Assembly (NCBI RefSeq): GCF_048569485.1
Contig: NC_134360.1
Location: forward strand, 207,116,164-207,180,163
DNA: 64,000 nt
Direction: 5' to 3'
From: Anomaloglossus baeobatrachus
Taxonomy: Eukaryota > Chordata > Amphibia > Anura > Aromobatidae
Under the pieces are notes generated by a model. That model ran no database searches and was not told the DNA's origin. It was given only the letters and a program-made list of their open reading frames with translations. Shown here piece by piece: positions 20,638 to 31,570 of this stretch (position 1 is its first letter; every line of letters starts with the position of its first letter). The position numbers and the translations under genes were made by a program.

Positions 20638-20840
20638 CTGAAAGACCAGAAAAAGGAAGATTAACAGAGGTGAATTACAATCTGCAAATATTGGCGCGGA
20701 TTGATCATTCAAATTTTTTACATTTCTGTTTCCCATCAAATTATTCAAAATGATGCACCTGGTTCATGAATTTTGGGGAAATAAAATTAAATTAATAAAT
20801 AGAAAAAGTTAATTTTTATCCAGCCCTTTTTTTGCGACAT

Positions 20841-20866
20841 AAAAAAAAAAAAAAAAAAAAAAAAAA
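20841..20866. repeat. Poly-A run
   Basis: Twenty-six A residues following CGACAT in the intron upstream of the last propeller exon. No attached SINE or processed copy is recognised. 20638-21165 is otherwise unremarkable. Confidence 0.9.
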
Positions 20867-21165
20867 GTTGCATGTTCCGCTAAAAATGGCACAAAATTTG
20901 CAGGTGTACATAAAATCACTGCAACTGGAACTAGAGTCCTATCAATTCCAGTACAGTCTCCACTACAATTCGGCATCTTCGGACGCTTTTAGTAGTATTT
21001 AAACAAAATATTTTAAACTGATTAATCCTATTCATGGGCAGTGATTACATTCCTTGCTTCACTTTCTTAATATTGGCGGCTGGAGGGCATTTGAGCGGTT
21101 CCACAATCAGCGTCCATCTATTACAAAGAAGGTATTGTCGATGTGGATGTTGGAAGCTTTATATA

Positions 21166-21398
21166 CCATCTTTTTCCAAAAATAAGATCTCCCCCAAAAA
21201 TAAGCCCTAGCAGGGATTTTCAGCATTTTCGGAGAAAGGCTTAAATATAAGCCCTCCCCAGATACTGCAGGACACTTGATTATACACAGCGGCACCCGGC
21301 AATTACACTCACCCGACACTGAGCGGTAGGACCTGCAGCTCACACACACCCACACACACCCACACACACCCACACAAACAAACAAACAAACAATCAGA

Positions 21399-21433
<35 letters not shown>

Positions 21434-21836
21434 AGATCTCACACACACACCAGATCTCACACACACACCAGATCTCACACACACACCAGATCTCACACAC
21501 AAACATCGGATCACACGCAAACATCAAATCACACACACAAACATCGGATCGCACACACATCAGATCGCATACACACTCACCTCATCCAGCGACACCGATC
21601 TCTTCTCGCCGGGAGAATCCTGAGAGGCAGTGCAGTGCAGCGCGACAAACAGGACCTGCGGCCGGACACGTGACTTGCTTCATTCCCTGCTGCCGTAAGT
21701 GCTGGATGTGATGTGAGTGTGTGTGCCTGCGATCGGCTGTGTGTGTGCCTGCGATCGGCTGTGTGTGTGCCTGCGATCGGCTGTGTGTGTGCCTGCGATC
21801 GGCTGTGTGTGATCTGCTGTGTATATCTGCGATCTG

Positions 21837-21929
<93 letters not shown>

Positions 21930-22241
21930 AGTGATCTGCTGTGTGTGTGATCTGCTGAGTGTGCCTGCAATCTGCTGTGTGTGTCAGCTATCAGCAGGGG
22001 AGAATGGCGTGCAGCACCGACCGGAGATCACAGGAGGACCTGGGAACCACGCAGACGTCCTGGTCTGGTGAGTATGAGTCTCCGGGGAAGTGGGGGGGGG
22101 GGGAATCCTGCTTTTTTGGGGGGTAAACTTACCCCCAACCGTGTTTCTCCAAGAATAAGACCTCCTCCAAAAATAAGCCCTAGTGCTTTTTTGGGGGGCA
22201 AAAAAAATATAAGACCGTGTCTTATTTTTGGAAAAACACGG
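21166..22241. mobile_element. TA-target element with CCRTSTTTTTCCAAAAATAAGA ends
   Basis: The left end, CCATCTTTTTCCAAAAATAA, is mirrored by the right end (inverted CCGTGTTTTTCCAAAAATAA), and both are flanked by TA (21164-21165 and 22242-22243). The inner right end at about 22138-22241 is itself a short palindrome. The middle contains CA- and GT-rich arrays (21340-21545 and 21717-21960). A Tc1/mariner-like non-autonomous element is likely. No transposase is seen. Confidence 0.55.
21717..21960. repeat. (GT)n microsatellite with 20-bp GCCTGCGATCGGCTGTGTGT units
   Basis: Four tandem copies of a 20-bp unit containing CGATCG precede about 45 GT repeats (21838-21927). About 300 bp to the left, 21340-21545, is a (CA)n tract with four CAGATCT-containing units, so the two could pair as a large hairpin. 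Confidence 0.9.
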
Positions 22242-22245
22242 TAGC

Positions 22246-23361
22246 AGCTGCGCGCCTGCTCGTTTATTCTCAGAGGAAGGAGAACGGGACATCCTTCAAA
22301 ACGCGTTGGACTTTGGACTTGGCAGGACTCCGTAGCTATTCACTGCACAGTGTGTAACTTTACACGCCTTGCGGTTCGCCCCTTCGGCTGGGGCGCCCCT
22401 TTCAACCCGCGTAACACTGATACCAGCACTAGTGTGAAGCAGACTCTGCATCTCCAGGACGCTGTAGGAGTTACTGACCACTCCAGATTTGGCACAGACA
22501 GGCTACCCCCAGGACTCCCCAACGTAAGTAGATGCATTGATCATGCTGGTTCCATGTATCAGCTCTCACTATTCACTTGTCATACGGTCGTCAGAGTGAT
22601 CCACGAATATTTATGTACCTATTCTACTGAGACTATATTTTATAACTATTGTAATCGGATCAAGCTAAAACTGCTCCACAATTGAAAGGGCAGGGATTTG
22701 TATTACACGGTCATTACTGGAATTGTTAGTTCCATACACATATAGGTAAAGACGCACCGACCATTATTATTGCATCTGTATTCATTAACCCTTTGGCACA
22801 TATCCCCCCTTTTTGTCTGGTAGTGCTTATTCAATGTGTTCTACAACACCCCTGGTAATATATAGATCTACGTTTTACAGTCCACAGAGAAAGTGCGGTA
22901 GAGCTCACCAATTGTGTCTCTCGATTATTTAGCTGGGTTGCCGAATTATTGCATTCAATCCATGTACATCAACAAAGCAGGGATACAATATAAATACTAT
23001 AATTTAACCTTTATTAATCTTAAAATAACCGCTACAAATAGGACCTTGTAGAAATGATAAAAGTGCTCAAAGTGTACCAGTGCACTATAGAAAATGGTTC
23101 GGTCTCACCGTATGTTCTTCTGGAAGATGCCGTCCATGGATGTGGGACGAGAATTGTTGGCAGACTGGGGAGGCGGAAGACCCTATATACCCTGTTGTGC
23201 CCAGTGCTTTGTCTCCCGTCCTTACAAGGACAATACCCAGTGTTGGTATGTCCTACTACTGACGTCACTATTGTATATCCTCCCAACGAGTTTCATCCAC
23301 TTGTTACAGAGGAACTCCTCAGGGGAGATATTAGTATACGTGTAATGAAGCCACTAGTCTA
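22246..23361. other. Intronic sequence with no recognised feature
   Basis: Nothing is identified with confidence here. The start contains AAAACGCGTTGGAC and a B-box-like GGTTCGCCCC, but no matching A box or tRNA fold is seen. Short open frames on either strand have no recognisable domain. Confidence 0.4.
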
Positions 23362-23936
23362 AAGGCTACTTTACACACTGCGATATCGGTCCCGATATCG
23401 CTAGTGTGGGTACCCGCCCCCATCTGTTGCGCGACACGGGCAAATCGCTGCCCGTGTCGCACAACAGCCGTCACACATACTTACCTGTCCGGCGACGTCG
23501 CTGTGACGGGCGAACCGCCTCCTTTCTAAGGGGGCGGTCCGTGCGGCGTCACAGCGACGTCACTGAAGCGTCACTGAACCGCCGCCCAATAGCAGCGGAG
23601 GGGCGGAGCTGAGCGGGACGTAACATCCCGCCCACCTCCTTCCTTCCGCATAGCGGCCGGGAGGCAGGTAAGGGGAGCTTCCTCGTTCCTGCGGCGTCAC
23701 ACGCAGCGATGTGTGCTGCCGCAGGAACGAGGAACAACTTAGTTACTGCTGCAGTAACGATTTTTGAGAATGGACCCCCATGTCGCCGATTAGCGATTTT
23801 GCACGTTTTTGCAACGATGCAAAATCGCTTATCGGTGTCACACGCAGCAACATCGCTAATGCGGCCGGATGTGCGTCACGAATTCCGTGACCCCAACGAC
23901 TCCGCATTAGCGATGTCGCAGCGTGTAAAGCCCGCT
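23362..23936. mobile_element. MITE family A, copy 2
   Basis: The ends are AAGGCTACTTTACACACTGCG and, inverted, AAGCGGGCTTTACACGCTGCG. The flanks CTA and TTA are an imperfect 3-bp target site. The core CCAATAGCAGCGGAGGGGCG and CCGCCCACCTCCTTCC match copy 1. Sequence 23937-24557, to its right, has no recognised feature. Confidence 0.8.
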
Positions 23937-24557
23937 TTAGGAGCTTCAAATTATATGAAAAGGGAATCAGGGAGTTAAAAAAAAGCTTTATGAAAAACCA
24001 CCCAAATGGCTGAAAGAGTGCCAAGCAGCAACCATGTAATGACCTCATGGTGACAATATCATAATTCGGGGCCTACATGAATCTGTAGAATCAGTTAGGC
24101 CCCTTTAGTTTACAACACATCTTCAGCGAGGTTCTGGGAGTCTCCAGATAAGGCGCTTTAATTGGACCGGGCCCATAGGCCTCTTGGCCCTAAATCTAAA
24201 TATCCTGATCGTCCATGAGACAAGATATGCTACGTTTACCATTGTATTAAAAAATAAGCCATTATGTAAAAGCTCTACAACAGATCCTAGGCCCTTTTCC
24301 ACATGACAAAGCTACAAATATTACCTGACCGGTCTCGTCTCATCATGCAAAAAAGAAGAGCTCCGAGACCCCCTCCTGGATATGCTTCAAACACATGATC
24401 TTCCAAATAGAAGTTCTGATTCCACCTTCGAGTGCACCTCGCAGGCCGGATGCATACTATTTGATTTCTGGAGGACATTACTTCTGTCACTTCAGGCTTG
24501 AAACTCCTCTTGATTGAAATTGAGGACTGGAAGGTTATAGCCACGGAGATCCATTTA

Positions 24558-25963
24558 GGCCCTGTGCGCAGTTACCGGATTTTGCCGCGGATTTGCTGCA
24601 TGTTTCGCTGCAGAAAATGTTCATAACATCTCTGCAGTGATTTACCAGCAAAACCTATGGGAAAAAAAAATCCTGTGCGCACTGGGCGGATATTGACAGC
24701 TGCATGTTTTGCTGCGGGATTCCCGCAGCAAAAACAATTGCATGTTAATTCTTTTCCGCACATCGCTGCAGGATTTCACTCCATTGACTCCAATGTAATC
24801 GTGAAATCCCGCAGGGAATAACGCAGGCAGCAAATTCTGTGCAGTTCACTGCGTTTTCCTGCGTTATTCCCTGCGGTATTTTGCGGTTTACCTCCGGTAA
24901 TGTACATCGCTTGCCTGCGGTTTTGCAGGGAAGTGATGTCATTACAGGAAGAGGAAGCCGTGCAGAGAGTAAACACACACAGATCACAGACACACACAGA
25001 CATCATAGACATAGAACACACACATCGCACTCACACACAGACACATGGAACACACATAGAAAGCAAACGGAAATCTAGAAAAAAAACACGTGGGCTCCGC
25101 TGCATATTTACCTTCCAGCCGAGGTAAACACACAGCGGCAGCCCGGTATTCTCAGGCTGGGGAGGGCGAGGGACAGGGTTAATGTCCCCCGCCTCACTCC
25201 CCCTCCCGCAGCCGAGAATATCAGCCGCAGCTGCCCCGGCACTGTCGCATGCATTATGAGGCAGTACCGGAATGTCCCAGGCTCTTCCTGCCGCCGTGTA
25301 GCAGTGGCAGTCAGGGTAATACAAGGAGTAAATGGTGGTAGATCACCGCCACTAACTCCAGGCTTGATCATGGCAGCGTCTATGTGACAGCTGACATGAT
25401 CAACCCGTAAGTAAAGTGAAAAAACACACAGAAAAATCCTTTATTTTAAATAAAACACAAACAAGCCTCGTTCACCCTTTTATTAAATACCCCCCCCCCC
25501 CCGCCCCCCCCCTGAATGCTGAATGCAGGCTCGCAGCGAGACAGCAGAGGTAACCACAGGGCATTTCCCACGGCCGGTAATGTGAACTCACTGCCGACCG
25601 TGAGAAATGCAGAGTGTGCTCACAGGGACTCTATCTATCCCTCTATCTATCCTTCTATCCATCCCTCTGTCTGTCTATCTATTCTTCTATCTATTCTTCT
25701 GTCTATTTCTCTATCTCAGAATGAAATGACTTTTTTCTTTTTTGTTCAATGTGCTTTATTGCATTGAATGCAATAAAGCACATACCAACCCGCACGCGGC
25801 AAAACCGCGGCAATACCGCGAACAATACCGCGGTAAAACCGCAGCAAACGTCATGCGGTTTTCGGGTGCGGTTTGCCGCGGTTTTTTTACCGCGGGTGCG
25901 GTAATCTTTGAATACCTGCGGAATTTTCTTGAGAAAATTCCATTTTCCAGTGCGAACAGGGCC
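24558..25963. mobile_element. 1.4-kb MITE with GGCCCTGTGCGCA ends (PIF/Harbinger-like)
   Basis: The left end is GGCCCTGTGCGCAGTTACC and the right end, inverted, is GGCCCTGTTCGCACTGG, flanked by TTA and TAA. The interior is rich in CTGCGG and CCGCGG hairpins, and includes a C-run (25491-25512), CTAT-type repeats (25630-25715) and CA-rich stretches. No transposase domain is seen. Confidence 0.7.
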
Positions 25964-26104
25964 TAAGGGCTTCCAAAGAACACACAATGTCGTGGTAGGT
26001 AGGGTAGAGAATGTTTTCATCCTCTTTGAGATCAGGGGATATTGAGAGGGACATTCTTTTAATTTCACTGTAATCCTTCTGGATGTAAAAGAATATGTTC
26101 AATT

Positions 26105-28590
26105 TTCATTTTACCCCCAAATAGCTTCCTTAGTCCCTTGACTTGGCGACAAAGAAAACTTGACCAAATATACATAACAGAAGTCAAAAAAGGAACACAA
26201 AAACCTCTAGGACCAGAAGTACCTTCGCCATAAAGTTAGACTAAATCAGTTTTTATAGGAACATGCTGACAAATGTGGAAAACTATTAGGAGTTTTGCAT
26301 CCCAGGAAGGACTCTATTTACATTCCCCTAATTAGGAAATATGAAGGCACAACTACTCAACACCCAATCCAAAATTACTGAAATGGTCAATGAATTCTAC
26401 AGGAACCTGTATAACATCAAAGGCCAATTCAGTGACCTGCCACCAGCATCCCTTAACCACAAGATCAATGATCAGACCACTCTCCCACCTAATCCTACAA
26501 AGTTAGCATATAAATTAGAGGAGGACTTTTCTGAAGCGGAGATCTCGTCAATCAACAAGTGTTCTCCTGCAGGGAAAAGTCCGGGACCAGACCAGATGCA
26601 TTTACCCTAATATTTTATAAAGCATTTCGCCCCCAAGCTTGTCCCTTTTCTAAGGTTTTTGGCTCAGTCTCTGATTACTCCCCTTTTGTCGCCCAGTCCC
26701 TGGAGGCCCACATCTGCATTATCCCAAAACCAGGGAAGGATCACACAGTAGTCTCTAACCATCGACCTATTTCGTTGAACAACGTTGATATGAAATTTTC
26801 CAAAGCTTGCTCCTCTACTTCTTGGAATCATACACATTGACCAATGGGGTTCATTAATGGTCGAGAGGCCAGAGATAAACACAAATAAAAGGTTTCTCCT
26901 TATGGCTCGGGCGAGGGACAAATCTGTTCCTACTGTATGTGCTTATTCTCTGTAGATGCAGATAACGCCTTTGACTGTTTTCTTGGCGTTTCATGATGGC
27001 CTCCTTGCGCAAATTGGGTCTGGGCAATACATTTATTGAGAAAGTCTTATCCCTTTATGGGGGCCCTTCAGCCACAATTAAGGTGAATGGTTTAGGAAAT
27101 CCTCCACAATCCTTATTCGTAATTGCACTGGACAAGGATGTCCCTTTCCCCTCTACTTTATGTGTGAACAATGGAGCACTTAGCTGTATCCATTAGAAAT
27201 AATCCTTATATACATTGCATATCAGTGGGAAGTGGTTAATGTAAATCGGCTCTATTTGTTGACGACCTACTCCTGTTTACGTCGCAACCTCGCATTACCT
27301 TCCCCTCATTAAGGAATTTGATGTTTTTGTCCATCTAAATAATTTCAAGGTAAACTATTCTAAGGCTGAGGCCTTCAACGTCACCTTGTCAAGCAATGAA
27401 ATAAAATCACATAAGAAAATTTCCCTTTTAAATGGCAGAACACGGCCTTGAGATACCTAGGATTGGTAGTCCCTCATAATCATGCTAAAACGTAGGGTAC
27501 CGTCTCACTAAACGACGTACCAGCGATTCCAACCACGATATGACCTGGTCAGGATCGCTGGTGCGTCGCTACATAGTCGCTGGTGAGCTGTCAATCAGGC
27601 AGCGACCAGTGACTAGCCACCAGTGACTCGTGGAAACGATGCTGCGCTTGGTAACCAGGGTAAATATAGGGTAACCAAGCAAAATGCTTCGCTTGGTTAC
27701 CCGATATTTACCCTGGTTACTAGCGCACACCGCTTAGCGCTGGCTCCCTGCACTCGTAGCCAGGGTACACATCGGGTTACTAAGCAAAGCGCTTCGCTTA
27801 ATTACCCCATATGTACTCTGGCTACGTGTGCAGGGAGCCAGCACTGGCAGCCTGAGAGCAGCGTACGCTAGTAACCAAGGTAAATATCGGGTAACCAAGC
27901 AAAGCGCTTTGCTTTGTTACTTGATGTGTACCTTGGTTACCAGCGTCCGCAGCTTCCAGACGCCGGCTCCCGGCAGATTCAGATCGTTGCTCGCTTGCTG
28001 TCAAACACAACGATGTGTGCTTCACAGCGGGAGAGCAACGAGCAAAAAATGAACCAGCACTGTGTGTAACGAGCAGCGATTTCACAGCAGGGGCCAGGTC
28101 GCTGCTTCGTGTTACACACAGCGAGATCGCTGATGAGGTCACTGGTGCGTCACAAAACCTGTGACTCAGCAGCGATCTCACTATGTGAGAAGTAACCCTT
28201 ATTCTCTAAACTATCAGTCCCTCCTAGACAGAATGGTAATTGACTTAAATCAGTGGGAGAAGCAGAGACTCTCATGGTTTGGATGTATTAATGTCCTTAA
28301 GATGGATGTTCATCCCCATTTTTTGTATTTATTTTAGACGTTACCCATTGCACTCCCCACATTTTGTTTTTAGACTCCATTTGGCCATTATGGAATTCGT
28401 ATAGGGGGCCGTAGACCTCGGGTGGGCCTTAGCACTTTGCATAGACACCAAAATTCAGAGAGGGCGGTCCCCCTAATATTAAATTGTACCACAGATCAGC
28501 TCTTAACGCGTTTGTTTGATTAGAGGAACTATGGTACTGTCAAACAATGGGTGAGTACGGAAGAATATCGCTCACATATACCACTTCATA
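26105..28590 (+). mobile_element. L1-like LINE relic, split by a MITE
   Basis: Broken plus-strand ORF2 pieces occur in order: a segment ending IPLIRK, then EMVNEFYRNLYN and SPAGKSPGPDQ near 26341-26610, IPKPGKDHTVVSNHRPISLN near 26720-26790, a degenerate SVDADNAFDC, ALFVDDLLLF (from FADD) near 27250, and after the MITE LNQWEKQRLSWFG and HIPLHNLHRP. These are reverse-transcriptase and C-terminal motifs of the L1/Tx1 group. Many stops and frameshifts are present, so it is dead and old. 27495-28198 is an inserted MITE. Confidence 0.82.
27495..28198. mobile_element. MITE family B, copy 3, inside the L1 relic
   Basis: The ends are GGGTACCGTCTCACTAAACG and, inverted, GGGTTACTTCTCACATAG. The right flank is TTA and the left flank GTA. 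The interior repeats the CGGGTAACCAAGC hairpin modules of family B. The L1 ORF2 sequence continues on both sides, so the MITE came later. Confidence 0.8.
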
Positions 28591-29385
28591 ACCTCCATAG
28601 ACCTAATGACTAGCAGAGGACCACTCACGCCCCTCTTTTCCAACCCGGAATTCCCTCTGGGTTTTATTGCAAAACATTTTCTTTGCTAGAAGAAAACGGA
28701 TGATCCTCATTTTTATCATGTCATTAAAAGATAAAAAATGACCCTCTTTTACCTCTTTTGGTAAAGCTCCTGTGCCGGCACAATTGCCATGACAATTGTC
28801 ATGAAGCACCCACAAGATACTGCTTTGCCCTATGTCATATGTCGGGAAGGGGTTAAGAGATTTAAAAAAAAAAAAAAATTACTATTAGGTTTCAATTAAA
28901 AGTTTGCACCATTTACATGCTTGTAATGTTGCATGGTTACTTGTTTTTGTTACAGCTCAGTTTTTGTTTTTTTATCATTTGCCTTCTGTAGACTGCGGTG
29001 TGCAGTCTATTGCTGACTGCAGAATGAGCTGTCAATCCATCAGTGAGCTCTCGCTCATGGTCTAGGAGGAGAACTTGTATCTCTTCCGTCTGTATTTTTC
29101 TGAGCTTCTCTGAGCAGATTTATGGCCACAACCACATCAAAGTTGAATGTACTGCGAAAATAATCCTATAAATGCCAACCAGTGCACCCTTCTTATTAAA
29201 ACCCAATTGCAAAAATGGTTTGAATGCCACAAAACATGCATTTAAGTATAATAAAAAAAAAAAAATTTGGACAACCAATTTAAAACCAATGAGACTGAAA
29301 GAAGAATTTAAGTGCCGTGAAGCCCAGAAATCATACGTTTAATACTCATTCTGAGAGCTCTAATATTACAGTATAAGGTTTTCAC

Positions 29386-29525
29386 CTCAAAAACAGCCAG
29401 GCCAAAAGGGTGACTGAGCTTTTCCTCGGAGAAGATGAGCAGCTTCCGGTTGGAGCCATTAAAGTCCACGCTGGAGAGGGTATGGAGCTTCGAGTCCACC
29501 CAATACAATCGGTGGGTGAGCACAT
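29386..29525 (-). CDS. LRP8: LRP8 exon: beta-propeller
   Basis: A 140-bp exon encoding VLTHRLYWVDSKLHTLSSVD and KLSHPFGLAVFE. It carries one YWTD-type motif (YWVD). The length equals LDLR exon 12 as I recall. It enters in phase 1, completing the Asp of ITL-D, and leaves in phase 0. The acceptor is CACCCTAG and the donor GTGAAA, which is weaker than most donors in this gene. The 8.7-kb downstream intron holds the elements from 21166 to 28590. Confidence 0.96.
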
Positions 29526-29660
29526 CTAGGGTGAGAAGATGGGACAATTAGCGATGGAGCACAGGAACCTCAATCATCAATGATGCCAAGAACGAGGTGA
29601 CATTTCCACAAATATGGATGTTACCACCTAAAATTGTAAAGATTGGAGAAATTCCTCTTA

Positions 29661-30244
29661 GGGGTACTTTGCATGCTGCAACATTGCTAGCCAATGCTAG
29701 CGATGCCGAGCGTGATAGTCCCCGCCGCCGTCGCACATGCGATATCTTGTGATAGCTGCCGTAGCGAACATTATCGCTACGGCAGCTTCACACGCACTCA
29801 CCTGCCCTGCGACGTTGCTCTGGCCGGCGACCCGCCTCCTTCCTAAGGGGGCGGGTCGTGCGGTGTCACAGCGACGTCACAAGGCAGGCAGCCAATAGAA
29901 GGCGGAGGGGCAGAGATGAGCGGGACGTAAACATCCCGCCCACCTCCTTCCTTCCGCATAGCCGGTGGAGGCAGGTAAGGAGATTGTTCCTTGCTCCTGC
30001 GGCTTCATACACAGCGATGTGTGCTGCCGCAGGAACGAGGAACAACATCGAATCTCCTATTGGTGCGACATTATGAAAATGACCGATGCTACACAGATCA
30101 CTGATTTACGACGCTTTTGCGATCCTTTATCGGCGCATCTAGGCTTTACACGTTGCGACGTCGTTACCGGCGCCGGATGTGCCTCACTTTCGATTTGACC
30201 CCGACGATATCGCAGTAGCGATGTCGCAACGTGCAAAGTACCCC
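29661..30244. mobile_element. MITE family A, copy 3
   Basis: The terminal inverted repeats begin GGGGTACTTTGCA at both ends, with a perfect TTA target duplication at 29658-29660 and 30245-30247. This is the cleanest TSD of family A. The core contains CCAATAGAAGGCGGAGGGGC and CCCGCCCACCTCCTTCC. Confidence 0.85.
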
Positions 30245-30661
30245 TTAAAGGCCTTGTCTTGCTCTCCTGACTATATCTGTCATATAAACATGTGTTCCCA
30301 GTCTTGCTTTATTCCGCTATTATTCCTCCTGGCAATGTGTGAAGAAACTGACACGGGTTAATAAAGGGAGTCAATGCCTTAGTGAATGATAACACTCCAG
30401 TGTTGTTATTAATAGATTTCCATGAGGAACAACAGAGGAACTGAACAATATATAAGAGAAGAAATGTTCTGGTAGTAGAGTTATTAATGTGTGAGTGATC
30501 TAAACAAGAAGATCAAATCTCCTGTCTTCCCGCTGCTTTTGGAGTCTATTCACAATGGGTTTATAGAGATTAAAAATGCATCAGTTGGAGGTAGCAGATA
30601 CTGTGTGTGTTAGTATATATTGTGACCTACCTAATGTACTGACCAGTATATCATCACCTAC

Positions 30662-30780
30662 CTAATGTGATCCCATTGGGCCACTCAATTTCATCAGAAA
30701 CCAGCACCTGGCGGTCACCTCCGTTCAGCCCAGCCTTCTCTATTTTAGCTGGGTCCCCCCAGTCCGACCAAAACATAAAC
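30662..30780 (-). CDS. LRP8: LRP8 exon: beta-propeller
   Basis: A 119-bp exon, equal to LDLR exon 11 as I recall. It encodes [35 protein letters not shown]. The YWTD motif is FWSD. WPNG is the usual start of the next strand. It enters in phase 2 and leaves in phase 1. The acceptor is GCTTTCAG and the donor GTAGGT. 30781-31570, upstream, is intron with no recognised feature. Confidence 0.96.
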
Positions 30781-31570
30781 CTGAAAGCAAAGCAAACATA
30801 AAAAAGTTACTAAAGCAACCAATGTGATAACATAAGCAACAAAAAATATATGAAATGTAGCCACGCCTGGACTGAAAGGTTCCTTTATGTCATAGAGGAA
30901 TTGTAACATCCATAAAAACATCTCTTATCTTTGGAAAAGTGGGCATATCCACCCCTAAATTAAACCTATGAGATTAATTAGACCATGGGAAGGGAGAAAC
31001 TAATTAGAACTTATGAAGAAAGGGAACTTTAACAATGTCTCTCCCCTGTTCAGCTAGGTCCCCTGGTGTGCAAAGGTAACTGCATTAGTTATCTGCTGGG
31101 AAACAGATACAGTCTGGGGTCTGTATAACCAGGGCTTGAAAAGTGTCACTTGTCACCTCTGAAGTTCTGCTGAATTTCAAAAGATAGTCCCAGATTTTTT
31201 GGGGGCGGGTGGTCAGTGATGAATATTGGGGTTTGTATTGATCCAATATTTATGGGAGGCACAGTTTCAGCTTTGCGATCCCGAGGGGAAGAACATGCAT
31301 ATTTTTACAAAATCGTGTCTTAAATTCTTATCAGTTAAATTTATAATGCTATCTACGCCATGTTTCATCACTATAGAAAAGTAAAATCGTGATAAGAAAC
31401 ATGACCACGATATCTTCTGCCTGGCACAAACAGGGGTGACAATATCCTGAAAGTTGGGGAATCTCAGTCTTCTAGAGACTGAAGCCACATCCCATTATCA
31501 GCCCTGTTATGAGTCACCAGAGGGGAGGTTTAATTGAAGTTCGTATTAACACCTTGTTCAATGCAAGGAA

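Noticed and set aside
22360-22400. tRNA-like B box (GGTTCGCCCC)
   Set aside because: No A box at the right distance and no cloverleaf is apparent; a SINE origin is possible but not supported.
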